64,000 nt of DNA from Lacrimispora sphenoides (GTDB lineage: Bacteria > Bacillota > Clostridia > Lachnospirales > Lachnospiraceae): assembly GCF_900105215.1 (NCBI RefSeq), contig NZ_FOIP01000001.1, positions 2,854,501-2,918,500 of the forward strand, written 5' to 3'. The translations under genes were made by a program, and so were the position numbers. Numbering within the stretch: the stretch's first letter is position 1; each line of letters starts with the position of its first letter. The notes under the pieces are model-generated. The model searched no databases, was not told the origin of the DNA, and saw only the letters and a program-made list of their open reading frames with translations. Below, piece by piece: positions 36,928 through 45,529 of this stretch.

Positions 36928-37968
36928 ATGGCAACCATAAAGGAATTGGCAAAATGCTGCGGTGTATCAGTGGCCACAGTTTCAAATATATTAAACAACA
37001 AACCTGGTGCAAGTGATAAGACTAGAAAACTGGTTTTAGAAATGGCTGAAAAGCTGGATTATACCCCTAACGTTGTTGCAAAGAACTTAAAGCTGCAAAA
37101 GACGAGAAGCATTGGGGTCATTGCGGAGGATATGACCATATTCAGCATCCCTGACGTAATAGACGGCATTACGGACTACTGCCAGGAGCTGGATTACCAG
37201 ATACTTCTTACCAATCTAAGGCTGTTTAAAAAATACGATGATACTTATTATAACCGGGACGATTATTATGGGCAGGTAGGGCTTGAGATAAAAAAGCTGA
37301 TGGAAAAACAGGTGGAAGGGATTATATATGTGGCTGCCCATGAGCGGGTCATTCGGTGCATCCCTGATACACTGCCGATCCCTGCCGTAATGGCTTACGG
37401 ATATTCCAAAAGTATGAAGGTACCTTCTGTTGTGGTGGATGATGTCCATGGCGCTGCTGAAATCATGCAGTATCTGCTGAACCACGGCCATAAGAGAGTC
37501 GGGGTGATTACAGGAAAGCCGGACAGCCTTCATGCACAAGCCAGACTGGTGGGATATCAGCAGGCTCTTTTTCAAAACAGGATTTTGTACGATCCAGGCC
37601 TTGTGATCGAAGGGGACTGGACCAGAGAATCCGGGTACCGGTGTGCCTGCCAGCTCCTTGAAAGGGGAGTGACTGCCATCTTCTGCATGAATGACTTAAT
37701 GGCAGGAGGGGTGTATGACCGCCTGGAGGAACTGGGCATGAACGTGGGCACTGACCTATCGGTGGCAGGATACGATGACCGGGAATTATCAGGGTATTAC
37801 CGGCCCCCACTTACCACCGTAAGACTTCCTCTTCATGATATCGGGCACAAAGCCAGTGAACTGGTTATTGGCCTTATAAACGGGCAGGAGCTTGAGACTG
37901 ATGCTGAAAACGTCTGTTCCGTTGGATGCAGGCTTCTGATTCGTAAATCGATAAAGAGTATTGAATAG
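36928..37968 (+). CDS. LacI-family transcriptional regulator
   Basis: Protein of 346 residues. N-terminal helix-turn-helix (TIKELAKCCGVSVATVSNILNN) plus hinge (KTRSIGVI), then a periplasmic-binding-protein-like effector domain (GVITGKPDSLHAQARLVGYQQAL, DLSVAGYDDRELSGYYRPPLTTVRLP). It sits between an epimerase gene and a sugar ABC importer with a GH43 enzyme, and TTAAACGTTTAA-type sites occur on both sides. It is therefore the likely repressor of that locus. ATG follows TTCTGGAGGCAGGCG. Confidence 0.93.
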   Translation: MATIKELAKCCGVSVATVSNILNNKPGASDKTRKLVLEMAEKLDYTPNVVAKNLKLQKTRSIGVIAEDMTIFSIPDVIDGITDYCQELDYQILLTNLRLFKKYDDTYYNRDDYYGQVGLEIKKLMEKQVEGIIYVAAHERVIRCIPDTLPIPAVMAYGYSKSMKVPSVVVDDVHGAAEIMQYLLNHGHKRVGVITGKPDSLHAQARLVGYQQALFQNRILYDPGLVIEGDWTRESGYRCACQLLERGVTAIFCMNDLMAGGVYDRLEELGMNVGTDLSVAGYDDRELSGYYRPPLTTVRLPLHDIGHKASELVIGLINGQELETDAENVCSVGCRLLIRKSIKSIE

Positions 37969-37992
37969 AGTCAGTTCATCGATCAAATTACG

Positions 37993-38039
37993 AAAAGGAA
38001 CATTTTACATGGGACAGGCTGTGTAAATGTTCCTTTTTT
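37993..38039 (+). terminator. Terminator after lacI-type gene
   Basis: AAAAGGAACATTTTACAT pairs with GTGTAAATGTTCCTTTTTTG across a 12-base loop and carries its own T-run. Confidence 0.9.
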
Positions 38040-38201
38040 GTAGAGAAATTATGGAGAATGAGCTGCCTGATATCGGCTGTTTTTAGATGATTGTAAGAAA
38101 AAACCAGGTAAAATGATATTATTCTACATTTTACAAAAAAAAAATAAGTAAAAGTTACATAGTTAAACGATTTAAATATTTGTAAAATTGTGCAAAAGTA
38201 C

Positions 38202-38230
38202 TTTACAGAATAAAACCCGTGTGCTAGTAT
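38202..38230 (+). promoter_or_regulatory. Probable promoter of the sugar ABC operon
   Basis: TTTACA (38202-38207), 17-base spacer, TAGTAT (38225-38230). If used, it gives a leader of about 410 nt and places two operator-like palindromes downstream of the start site, where a bound repressor would block elongation. Confidence 0.5.
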
Positions 38231-38291
38231 GAAATTATATGAATTGATGGTGATTATTAACAAATAAATCACCTTTACTTTTATTTTTTAA

Positions 38292-38305
38292 ATTAAACGT
38301 TTAAT
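38292..38305. promoter_or_regulatory. LacI-family operator
   Basis: ATTAAACGTTTAAT is a perfect 14-bp palindrome with the central CG typical of LacI-family sites. The same core is seen upstream of the regulator gene. Confidence 0.7.
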
Positions 38306-38444
38306 ATAAATTACAGAAATTAGAAAACCATGATGGATAAAAAAGTTTACGGGTATTCCACTGAAAGTGGTTATTATCAACGATAAACCATGGAATCGGC
38401 AAATGACTTCCGTGAAGGAAGTGATGATAGCTTATCAATGGATA

Positions 38445-38461
38445 GATTAAACGATTTAATC
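38445..38461. promoter_or_regulatory. Second LacI-like palindrome in the leader
   Basis: GATTAAA-CGA-TTTAATC is an inverted repeat of 7-bp arms, about 190 bases upstream of the solute-binding protein gene. It may allow DNA looping with the site at 38292. Confidence 0.5.
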
Positions 38462-38651
38462 TCATCAGGCAGCGAAGCGGATTGCAAGTATCCGATTGAC
38501 CAGCAGAAGGAGAAAGCAGTTCCATACAGTAAATGGGGGATCCGGAAAGCAGGAAAGATGACGGTATGGATAAAAAAGTTCATCCGGTGGGAGTCATACA
38601 GATGGTATCATCTGATTTGATAAAGCAGGATAATAAAAAGGAGGATTTATC

Positions 38652-40022
38652 ATGAAAAAGCGGGTATTAGCCGGGCTACTGTGTGTAGCGATGGCAGCAT
38701 CCATGATCACTGGATGCAACAGCGCCAAGGGAGTTTCCGGGGAAACCACCAAAGGCGTATCTTCGGCAGGGAAAAAGGAGATGGAGGTAGGCGGTAATGA
38801 TGTGACCACCTTGAACGTGTGGACCTTTATTGAACTGCATCAGAACTTCTATGTATCAATGGCGGAGAAGTGGAACGAAGCTCATCCCGATAAAAAGGTG
38901 AAGCTGGTGCTGAGCAATATGCCCTATGATGACATGCACAATAAACTGTCCCTTGCGCTGGAATCGGGGGAAGGGGCGCCGGATATTGTGGATATCGAAC
39001 TTGGCAAATTCCCTGCATTTATGACAGGAAAGATCGGCCTCATGGAGCTTAATGATGCGATTGAACCTTACAGGAAGAATATCGTAAAATCGAGGCTGGA
39101 TATTTACACGAAAGACGGGAAGGAATACGGTTTTCCGACCCATGTAGGGACAACGGTGGCATTCTACAATGAAAAGCTGTTAAGTGACGCAGGAATAAAT
39201 TATGAAGATATTAAGACCTGGGATCAATTTAAGGAAGCAGGTGTAAAGTACTATGAAACTACCGGAAAATATTTCGCTTGCGTGGAAACCTCTGCCCAGT
39301 GGATGGTCAATCTGATGCTGGCTCAGAAGGGCGGGGACTATGTAGATGAAAACGGGAAACTCAATCTGGCAAGCAAGGAAATGGCGGAAGTGCTGGAATA
39401 CATAAAGGGAATGCAGGAAACCGGCGCATTTGCAACGATTCCAGGCGGGCAGCCGGATAATGAAGAAGCATACCCATTCTATAACTCAGGAGATTATGCC
39501 GTTCAGATTATGCCGTTCTGGCAGACTTCCAGATACGTAAATTATATGAAGGATTTAAAGAAGCAGGTAGCCATTGCCACAGTACCGGTATGGAATGAAA
39601 GCGACAAAGAGATAGCCACCATCGGCGGAGGCGGTACTGGTACTGCCATTGTAAAATCAGGGAAACATGCACAGCTTGCGGCGGAAGTAATGGCTTATAT
39701 CAAGCTTTCCGAGGAGGCCAACAAGGAAGTATGGAATGTGCTGGGCTTTGATCCGGTCAATACTGCGGTATGGTCTGATACCTCACTGACACAGAACCCG
39801 GATAACCAGTTTGTCCAGTATTTTACCAATTATCCCTTTGATACCCTGCTTAAAACAAAGGACAGCATTGGATCCTTACGAGCTTATACGGATGAAAAAT
39901 ATCCCTCTATCAACAATGAATTCTGCAATGTGACCCTAAACAGTATCTTTGAAGATGGGGTGGATGTGACAGAGGCTCTTCAATCCTCCCAGGAAACCCT
40001 GAATAATGAATTTAAAGAATAG
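38652..40022 (+). CDS. Sugar ABC transporter solute-binding lipoprotein
   Basis: Protein of 456 residues. Lipoprotein signal peptide MKKRVLAGLLCVAMAASMITGC with the lipidated Cys at 22. The mature part is a family-1 extracellular sugar-binding protein (TTLNVWTFIELHQNFY, APDIVDIELGKFPAFM, YGFPTHVGTTVAFYNEKLL). It captures an oligosaccharide, plausibly arabino- or xylo-oligomers given the GH43 gene downstream. First gene of a four-gene importer operon with its own ATPase absent, as is usual when a shared MsmK/UgpC ATPase is used. Confidence 0.93.
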   Translation: MKKRVLAGLLCVAMAASMITGCNSAKGVSGETTKGVSSAGKKEMEVGGNDVTTLNVWTFIELHQNFYVSMAEKWNEAHPDKKVKLVLSNMPYDDMHNKLSLALESGEGAPDIVDIELGKFPAFMTGKIGLMELNDAIEPYRKNIVKSRLDIYTKDGKEYGFPTHVGTTVAFYNEKLLSDAGINYEDIKTWDQFKEAGVKYYETTGKYFACVETSAQWMVNLMLAQKGGDYVDENGKLNLASKEMAEVLEYIKGMQETGAFATIPGGQPDNEEAYPFYNSGDYAVQIMPFWQTSRYVNYMKDLKKQVAIATVPVWNESDKEIATIGGGGTGTAIVKSGKHAQLAAEVMAYIKLSEEANKEVWNVLGFDPVNTAVWSDTSLTQNPDNQFVQYFTNYPFDTLLKTKDSIGSLRAYTDEKYPSINNEFCNVTLNSIFEDGVDVTEALQSSQETLNNEFKE

Positions 40023-40101
40023 GTAAGGCTGCGGGCTGCAGGAGGATGGCATATCACCTGCAGCCGGTAAATGAGTTCCTATGAGAAAAGGGGTATGCGA
40101 A

Positions 40102-40986
40102 ATGAAGAAATTCTTTTACTCGAAAAAGATAGCTCCTTATGTATTTATCTGCCCGTTTGTGATCACGGTATTATTGTTCTGGCTAGTGCCCATCTGCAAT
40201 GGGGTCCTTTTAAGCTTTCAGGATATATTAAAAGAGCAATGGGTTGGATTTGACAATTATACGCGGCTGCTGTCTGATAAAATATTTATGAAAGCGTTGT
40301 GGAACAGCTTTAAGTATATGGCAGGAACGTTGCTCCTCCTGATTCCTTTTCCAATGCTGTTTGCGACCCTGTTAAACAGCAGATTAATGAAAAAGGCAGA
40401 TTTTTTTAAATCTGTTTATTTTATACCGGCGCTTACTTCTGTTGTGGTGGCAGGTACAATTTTCCGCCTTATGTTCGGGGAGTCATCCACCTCTCTTTTT
40501 AACCAGGTGCTGGTTTTTTTTGGAGCGGCCCCAATAAAATGGCTGAAGGGGGCAGGAACCAGTTATTTTGCCCTTCTGCTTTTGGCCTGCTGGAGATGGA
40601 CCGGAGTGAATATCCTGTACTTCCTTTCAGGTCTTCAGAGCATTCCTTCTGATCTATATGAAGCGGCTGCCATTGACGGTGCCTCCAAATGGCAGCAGTT
40701 TTCTAAAATATCCGTGCCGCTGGTCAAACCTACTACGGTTTACGTCCTTACGATCAGTATCTATGCGGGCCTTTCCATGTTTCTTGAAAGCAATATGCTG
40801 TTTAAGGGGAATAACTCCCCCAATAACATCGGTCTTACCATCGTCGGGTACCTTTACAGGCAGGGGGTTGAAAAAAGGGCTCTGGGTTATGCCTGTGCGG
40901 TTGGCCTTATTCTTTTATTGGTTGTTATGCTGGTAAATATCATTCAACTGAAGATCACAGGTACATTTGAAGAAGGGAGGGAATGA
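40102..40986 (+). CDS. Sugar ABC transporter permease (MalF/LacF type)
   Basis: Protein of 294 residues with six membrane segments. N-terminus KKIAPYVFICPFVITVLLFWLVPI, the middle DFFKSVYFIPALTSVVVAGTIFRLMF, and the permease coupling (EAA) loop around YEAAAIDGASKWQQFSKISVP. I use ATG 40102 because AAAAGGGG precedes it; ATG 40081 lies before that site. Overlap-free but tightly spaced with the second permease. Confidence 0.93.
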   Translation: MKKFFYSKKIAPYVFICPFVITVLLFWLVPICNGVLLSFQDILKEQWVGFDNYTRLLSDKIFMKALWNSFKYMAGTLLLLIPFPMLFATLLNSRLMKKADFFKSVYFIPALTSVVVAGTIFRLMFGESSTSLFNQVLVFFGAAPIKWLKGAGTSYFALLLLACWRWTGVNILYFLSGLQSIPSDLYEAAAIDGASKWQQFSKISVPLVKPTTVYVLTISIYAGLSMFLESNMLFKGNNSPNNIGLTIVGYLYRQGVEKRALGYACAVGLILLLVVMLVNIIQLKITGTFEEGRE

Positions 40987-40987
40987 T

Positions 40988-41848
40988 ATGGGTGAAAGAA
41001 ACACAGCAAACATGCAGGGCAGAAGAAAGGCGGCCACCGCCGCACTGATCCTTTTGTTTGCCATCCTTGCCGTATTGATCATTCTTCCCATCTGGGTGCT
41101 GTTTGTAGCCAGCTTTAAACCGGGCAGTGATCTGCTGCAATACGGCCTTAATCTGGATATCCGCTTTTCAAGAATGAGTTTGGATAACTATATCCTTTTG
41201 TTTGCAGGGCAGCATGAATACTGGAAATGGTTCTTTAACAGTATCTGCCTTACCGTTGTCACGGTGGTGAGCACGTTGCTTGTAAGCTCCTTTGTGGGAT
41301 ACGGATTTGCGGTTTATGAATTCAAAGGAAAGAAGGTTCTGTTCGTCATCGTTCTTCTGATCCTCTCCATTCCCTTGGAGGTAGTCATGCTTCCCCTGTA
41401 TAAACAGATGTCCAGCTGGAAGATGATGGACAGCTATGCCGCCATCATTCTTCCCTTTGTTGCCCATGCCTCCACGATCTTTTTCTTCCGGCAGTATCTG
41501 ATGAGCATTCCGGGGTCTCTTTTAGAGGCAGGAAGGATCGACGGCGCCACCGAGTATGGGATTTTTTACAGACTGATCGTTCCTCTGATGAAGCCTGCTT
41601 TTTCCGCCATGGCCATTCTCAATGGAATGAATGCCTGGAACAATTACCTGTGGCCACTTCTGGTGATCCGATCTTCTGAAAAGTATCCTCTGACCCTGGG
41701 CTTAAATACGCTCATCAATCCTTATGGAGACAATTACAGCCTTTTGATCGTGGGTTCTGTTTTTTCGGTGGTACCCATATTCCTCCTGTTTGTGGCTTTC
41801 CAGAAATACTTTATTGAAGGTATGATGGCAGGGGCTGTGAAAGGGTAG
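40988..41848 (+). CDS. Sugar ABC transporter permease (MalG type)
   Basis: Protein of 286 residues, six membrane segments, EAA loop at LEAGRIDGATEYGIFYRLIVPLMKP and the typical C-terminal FQKYFIEGMMAGAVKG. ATG 40988 lies after GAAGGGAGGGA; stop of the partner permease is two bases upstream. Pairs with the preceding permease to form the channel. Confidence 0.94.
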   Translation: MGERNTANMQGRRKAATAALILLFAILAVLIILPIWVLFVASFKPGSDLLQYGLNLDIRFSRMSLDNYILLFAGQHEYWKWFFNSICLTVVTVVSTLLVSSFVGYGFAVYEFKGKKVLFVIVLLILSIPLEVVMLPLYKQMSSWKMMDSYAAIILPFVAHASTIFFFRQYLMSIPGSLLEAGRIDGATEYGIFYRLIVPLMKPAFSAMAILNGMNAWNNYLWPLLVIRSSEKYPLTLGLNTLINPYGDNYSLLIVGSVFSVVPIFLLFVAFQKYFIEGMMAGAVKG

Positions 41849-41860
41849 GGGGGACAGGAG

Positions 41861-42829
41861 ATGGACAGCCGTAATTTTATTAAGACCCCTTATAATGAAC
41901 CTTTCATTGTCCGGAGAGCAGATCCTTATGTATACCGTCATGGAGACGGAAGCTATTATTTTACCGCATCAGTGCCGGAATACGACCGGATCATCCTTCG
42001 ACGTTCGGATACGATCCTGGGATTAAAGGCTGAAAAGGAAGTGACTATCTGGGAAAAGCATGAGAAAGGGATCATGAGCGCCCATATCTGGGCTCCGGAG
42101 CTTCATTATATGGAAGACAGGTGGTACGTTTATTTTGCAGCAGGGAATTCGGATGACGTCTGGGCGATTCGTCCTTATGTGCTGGAATGCAGGGAACAAG
42201 ACCCAATGACAGGGACCTGGAGGGAGTTAGGCATGATGCAGCCCTTTGATGATTTTTCATTTCAGGATTTTTCCCTGGATATGACGGTTTTTAATCATAA
42301 CGGGAACTGGTACTGCATCTGGGCGGAAAAGGTCAGTGTGGGAAAGAAGATTTCAAACCTGTACATAGCCAGAATGGAGACGCCGTGGAAGCTTTCATCG
42401 GAACAGGTGACTCTTTCCACTCCTGACTATGCCTGGGAAAGGGTAGGGTTCTGGGTTAATGAAGGACCGGCGGTTATAAAGCATGGAGACAGGATCTATG
42501 TCACTTATTCTGCCAGTGCTACAGGGGCCTGCTACTGCATGGGGCTTTTGAGCATAGATGCAGGTGCAGATTTACTGGACCGGAATGCATGGAAAAAAGG
42601 CCGGGAGCCTGTATTTAAGTCCGTGCGGGAAGCCGGAATATTTGGTCCGGGACATAATTGTTTTGTAAAAGATGAAGACGGTCTTCAGGATATTATGGTA
42701 TATCACGCAAGGCAGTACGATGAAATCACCGGAGACCCCCTTTATGATCCCAATCGGCATACTTATATGATGAAGGTTGGCTGGGGAGATCATGGTCCGG
42801 TATTTGATTGGAAGAATATTATAAGATAA
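41861..42829 (+). CDS. Glycoside hydrolase family 43 enzyme
   Basis: Protein of 322 residues, no signal peptide, so cytoplasmic. GH43 five-bladed propeller residues: Asp21 (RRADPYV) as general base, Asp140 (FSLDMTVF) as pKa modulator and Glu201 (WVNEGPAV) as general acid. Substrate class alpha-L-arabinofuranosidase or beta-xylosidase; cannot be resolved by eye. It would hydrolyse the oligosaccharide imported by the ABC system encoded upstream. ATG follows GGGGGGACAGGAG. Confidence 0.9.
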   Translation: MDSRNFIKTPYNEPFIVRRADPYVYRHGDGSYYFTASVPEYDRIILRRSDTILGLKAEKEVTIWEKHEKGIMSAHIWAPELHYMEDRWYVYFAAGNSDDVWAIRPYVLECREQDPMTGTWRELGMMQPFDDFSFQDFSLDMTVFNHNGNWYCIWAEKVSVGKKISNLYIARMETPWKLSSEQVTLSTPDYAWERVGFWVNEGPAVIKHGDRIYVTYSASATGACYCMGLLSIDAGADLLDRNAWKKGREPVFKSVREAGIFGPGHNCFVKDEDGLQDIMVYHARQYDEITGDPLYDPNRHTYMMKVGWGDHGPVFDWKNIIR

Positions 42830-42838
42830 TAAAAGAAA

Positions 42839-42891
42839 AAATCAGCATTTTACAGGCGATTTGTCAGCCTGGGAGTGCTGGTTTTTTCCAT
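42839..42891 (+). terminator. Terminator after the GH43 operon
   Basis: AATCAGCATTTTACAGG pairs imperfectly with CCTGGGAGTGCTGGTT, followed by TTTTCC. Confidence 0.75.
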
Positions 42892-43033
42892 CCTTTCATT
42901 AATTTGTAAGAACTGGTAAGGGTTTTGTCAGAACTTGTCCGAAAGCTTTAGGGAAATATAAGGAATTATTCCTATTTTTAGTGGAACTCTATGATACAAT
43001 TTAATCAGAATTATAACATATCATATAACGAGA
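42892..43033. other. Gene-free stretch upstream of the repeat element
   Basis: AT-rich sequence with no reading frame of note. The gap 42830-43153 otherwise holds the GH43 terminator and the tandem repeat at 43034-43140. A weak promoter for the transglycosylase gene may lie near TATGATACAATTTAATC (about 42989). Confidence 0.4.
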
Positions 43034-43140
43034 ACCCCATTGAGGGATACCTGTATGCCCTAAGACTGTGGGTGGATAAGAGGAAACACCCTGCGGGTAT
43101 ACCTTTATGCCCAAAATGCATGGGCGGATAAGAGGAAAGG
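43034..43140 (+). repeat. Intergenic repeat element, two tandem units (copies 2 and 3)
   Basis: Two adjacent units of about 52 bases, near 43034-43086 and 43087-43138. Each has ATACCT, one base, TATGCCC, then TGGG(T/C)GGATAAGAGGAAA. The second unit also has CCCTGCGGG and the hairpin GCCCA-loop-TGGGC shared with the copy at 11715-11819. As there, the element ends at the ribosome binding site of the next gene (GAAAGGAGACAG). Confidence 0.65.
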
Positions 43141-43153
43141 AGACAGTGAATCT

Positions 43154-43870
43154 ATGAGAATTGGAACATTTATAAGAAGAATTTTGTTTTTGCTGATGAC
43201 GGTATGTCTTTTAGCTGGATTCACTGTGGCATATAAAGGATATGAGATGTACCGGGAGGCTATTTTGGAAACCGGGCTTCAGGACCGGGTGGAGGCGATT
43301 CGGGATAAAGAAGGGTATACTGAATACGAAAACCTGCCCCAGATTTATGTGAATGCGGTCATATCCGTTGAGGATCACCGTTTTTACCGCCATAACGGGA
43401 TCGACTTTATTGCCATAGCCAGGGCCGCTGTAAATGATATCAGAGCCGGGCGGTTTGTGGAAGGCGGAAGCACCATAACCCAGCAGCTTGCTAAGAACTT
43501 ATATTTTGACCAGGACAAAGAGATTGCCAGAAAAGCGGCAGAAGTGTTCATGGCCTATAATATTGAGAAAAACTATACCAAGGATGAAATTTTTGAACTG
43601 TATGTAAACTGCATTTATTTTGGAGACGGATATTACAGTGTGGGCGCTGCCAGTGAGGGCTACTTTAAAAAAGGGCCGGAGGAAATGACGGAGTATGAGA
43701 GTACTCTCTTAGCCGGTGTTCCCAATGCCCCTTCCAAATACGCTCCGTCAAAAAATCCTGCTCTGGCGGAGAAAAGACAGATGAAGGTTCTTCAAAGAAT
43801 GGAGAAGTGCGGATATTTTTCAGCGCAAGAGGCGGAGACTGTGGCGGAGCAGATGGTGGCCGTTCGATGA
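43154..43870 (+). CDS. Monofunctional peptidoglycan glycosyltransferase (GT51)
   Basis: Protein of 238 residues with a membrane anchor (about 9-27) and a GT51 transglycosylase domain: catalytic Glu73 in [55 protein letters not shown], and [15 protein letters not shown]. No transpeptidase domain follows, so it polymerises lipid II into glycan strands without cross-linking. It may be MtgA-like. The length matches monofunctional enzymes. Ribosome site AAAGGAG lies 12 bases before the ATG. Confidence 0.92.
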   Translation: MRIGTFIRRILFLLMTVCLLAGFTVAYKGYEMYREAILETGLQDRVEAIRDKEGYTEYENLPQIYVNAVISVEDHRFYRHNGIDFIAIARAAVNDIRAGRFVEGGSTITQQLAKNLYFDQDKEIARKAAEVFMAYNIEKNYTKDEIFELYVNCIYFGDGYYSVGAASEGYFKKGPEEMTEYESTLLAGVPNAPSKYAPSKNPALAEKRQMKVLQRMEKCGYFSAQEAETVAEQMVAVR

Positions 43871-43877
43871 TTTTTGC

Positions 43878-43906
43878 TTGATGAATGAAGGGGCAGAGAG
43901 TATAAT
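43878..43906 (+). promoter_or_regulatory. Promoter upstream of the exonuclease gene
   Basis: TTGATG (43878-43883), 17-base spacer, TATAAT (43901-43906), about 48 bases before the start codon. Confidence 0.65.
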
Positions 43907-43953
43907 GGAGGTGTTACATATATTTTTTCACGTACAAAAGAATGGAGGAATCT

Positions 43954-44622
43954 ATGTCCATCAGACAGTTCACAGGCAGACGTTTAAACGAATATGTAGA
44001 GAATTACGTGGTATTTGATTTGGAAACAACAGGCATCAGTGCCGAAGAAGATTCCATTATAGAGATTTCTGCGATCAAGGTAAAGGGACATGAGCCTGTT
44101 GCCGAGTTTAATACACTGGTTAATCCTGGGACCCATATTCCGGCCGGTGCTACCAATGTTAATGGAATTACAGATGATATGGTAAGGGCGGCGCCTGGAC
44201 TAAAGGAGGTTTTACCGGAGTTTCTTTCCTTTATTGAAGGGGAAATTCTGGTAGGGCATAATATTCAGTCCTTTGACCTGCTTTTCCTGTACAGGGCTGC
44301 AGAGGAGCTTTTGAGAAGAGAGGTGGCAAATGATTACGTTGACACCCTTTTCATGGCAAAAGCCTGCTTACCCCAGCTAAACCGCTACCGCCTGACGGAT
44401 ATTTCGGCGTATTTCCATATTGATACAGATGGAGCCCACCGGGCACTTAATGATTGTGTCATGAACCAGAGATGCTATGTGCAAATGGGGAAGCTGCATC
44501 ATAATGAAGAGGCTGAGATCTGCCCCCAATGCGGCGGAGTGCTTAAGCACCGCAGCGGAAAATTTGGGGAATTTTATGGCTGTACTAATTTTCCGCAGTG
44601 CCGTTTTACAAGGAATGTTTAA
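43954..44622 (+). CDS. DEDDh 3'-5' exonuclease with C-terminal zinc ribbon
   Basis: Protein of 222 residues. The first about 175 residues are a PolIII-epsilon-like exonuclease: Exo I VVFDLETTG (Asp22, Glu24), Exo II VGHNIQSFDLLFL, Exo III HRALNDC. The last about 35 residues form a four-cysteine zinc ribbon (CPQCGG ... YGCTNFPQCRFTR) of the type found at the C-terminus of topoisomerase I. The combination suggests nucleic-acid trimming with an extra binding module. ATG 43954 follows TGGAGGAATCT; an earlier in-frame ATG (43942) precedes the ribosome site. Confidence 0.9.
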   Translation: MSIRQFTGRRLNEYVENYVVFDLETTGISAEEDSIIEISAIKVKGHEPVAEFNTLVNPGTHIPAGATNVNGITDDMVRAAPGLKEVLPEFLSFIEGEILVGHNIQSFDLLFLYRAAEELLRREVANDYVDTLFMAKACLPQLNRYRLTDISAYFHIDTDGAHRALNDCVMNQRCYVQMGKLHHNEEAEICPQCGGVLKHRSGKFGEFYGCTNFPQCRFTRNV

Positions 44623-44729
44623 GCTGCAGGTTCGTAGTGTTATTTCTGCAAATAATGAGCCGGGCGCAGGAATGCAGGCATCCGAAGGGTGCATAGACTT
44701 ATTACATAATGGAAGAAAGGGGAAACGGT

Positions 44730-44951
44730 ATGGAGGATAAAAATTTATATAATAAGATCATGCTGATTGTACTTTGTCTGATCATGATTTTGCTTTGTGC
44801 CGGTATGTACAGCTGGTTCCATGAAGGGAGTGCTGCACCGGAAATGGAAGTGCCCCGGGAAAAGGTCCAGGTCCTTCAATTTGAATTCCGGGAGCAGGGA
44901 AGGCTTCCGGAGTCTGTCATTTTGGAGGAAGACGGAATATGCAATTTTTAA
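44730..44951 (+). CDS. Small single-pass membrane protein, unknown function
   Basis: Protein of 73 residues. Short charged N-terminus, one membrane helix (about 9-28, KIMLIVLCLIMILLCAGMY), then a mostly acidic extracytoplasmic tail with EVPREKVQVLQFEFREQG. No family recognised. ATG 44730 follows AAAGGGGAAACGGT. It overlaps the acetyltransferase start by 13 bases, which suggests they are co-translated. Confidence 0.6.
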   Translation: MEDKNLYNKIMLIVLCLIMILLCAGMYSWFHEGSAAPEMEVPREKVQVLQFEFREQGRLPESVILEEDGICNF

Positions 44952-45457
44952 TTGAAAGGGCGGTCCCTGCGGATTATCAGACGGTTGCTGACGTGATACA
45001 ATCGGTGTGGCAGCAAATCAAGCAGAAGGACTGGTTTGTTGCCGATGATTCGGAATACACCTGCCATACGCTTAAAGAGGGAAACGGAATCGGTTTTAAG
45101 GCTTTTGATATGGATTCCGGGGCCCTGGCAGGTGTTTTTCTTGCTGCTTTGCCGGGAAGCAGTGCAGAAAACCTTGGCCGGGACATTGGCCTTCCCGAAA
45201 TGGAGCTGGGAAAAGTCGCCCATATGGAGTCGATCGCCATTCTTCCTGAATACCGGGGGAACGGCCTTCAGTATACCATGATGAAGGCCGCTGAGGAAGA
45301 GCTTAGGAAACAGGGCTATCGGTATCTGATGTGTACGGTTCATCCGGAAAACAGATACAGCAAAAACAACATAATCAAACAGGGTTATGAGGTTGTCCTG
45401 ACCAAAGAAAAGTACGGCGGATATGTAAGAGATATCTTATTAAAGAAGCTTTCTTAA
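44939..45457 (+). CDS. GNAT-family N-acetyltransferase
   Basis: Protein of 172 residues with the acetyl-CoA binding motif A: VAHMESIAILPEYRGNGLQYTMMKAAEEEL (Q/R-x-x-G-x-G/A variant RGNGLQ), and motif B RYLMCTVHPENRYSKNNIIKQGYEV. Substrate unknown. ATG follows TTGGAGGAAGACGGAAT inside the end of the small membrane protein gene. Confidence 0.88.
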   Translation: MQFLIERAVPADYQTVADVIQSVWQQIKQKDWFVADDSEYTCHTLKEGNGIGFKAFDMDSGALAGVFLAALPGSSAENLGRDIGLPEMELGKVAHMESIAILPEYRGNGLQYTMMKAAEEELRKQGYRYLMCTVHPENRYSKNNIIKQGYEVVLTKEKYGGYVRDILLKKLS

Positions 45458-45470
45458 AATGCAGGAGTTT

Positions 45471-45484
45471 TGCAAACGTTTGCT
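45471..45484. promoter_or_regulatory. CRE/LacI-like operator upstream of the nik-lar promoter
   Basis: TGCAAACGTTTGCT contains the perfect palindrome GCAAACGTTTGC and fits 13 of 14 positions of the catabolite-responsive element consensus TGNNANCGNTNNCA. It lies about 11 bases upstream of the -35 box, where CcpA-type proteins often activate. Confidence 0.65.
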
Positions 45485-45494
45485 TAAAAAGTCG

Positions 45495-45523
45495 TTGACG
45501 TTTGGGTTATTTTTACGTATACT
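45495..45523 (+). promoter_or_regulatory. Promoter of the nik-lar operon leader
   Basis: TTGACG (45495-45500), 17-base spacer, TATACT (45518-45523). Predicted start near 45530, giving a leader of about 170 nt before the first gene. Confidence 0.75.
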
Positions 45524-45529
45524 TTTTCC

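Larger units (their letters stand above)
37969..38651. other. Gene-free regulatory interval before the sugar ABC operon
   Basis: 683 bases without a credible gene. In order: terminator of the regulator gene (37993-38039), an AT-rich stretch, a promoter at 38202-38230, LacI-type palindromes at 38163-38174, 38292-38305 and 38445-38461, a long leader, and the ribosome site AAAAGGAGG just before the solute-binding protein gene. The word ATGGATAAAAAAGTT occurs twice (38333-38347 and 38566-38580). Confidence 0.6.

Noticed and set aside
38390..38620. 76-residue open frame in the leader of the sugar ABC operon
   Set aside because: No ribosome site before its ATG, no motif, and it runs through an operator palindrome; best read as untranslated leader.
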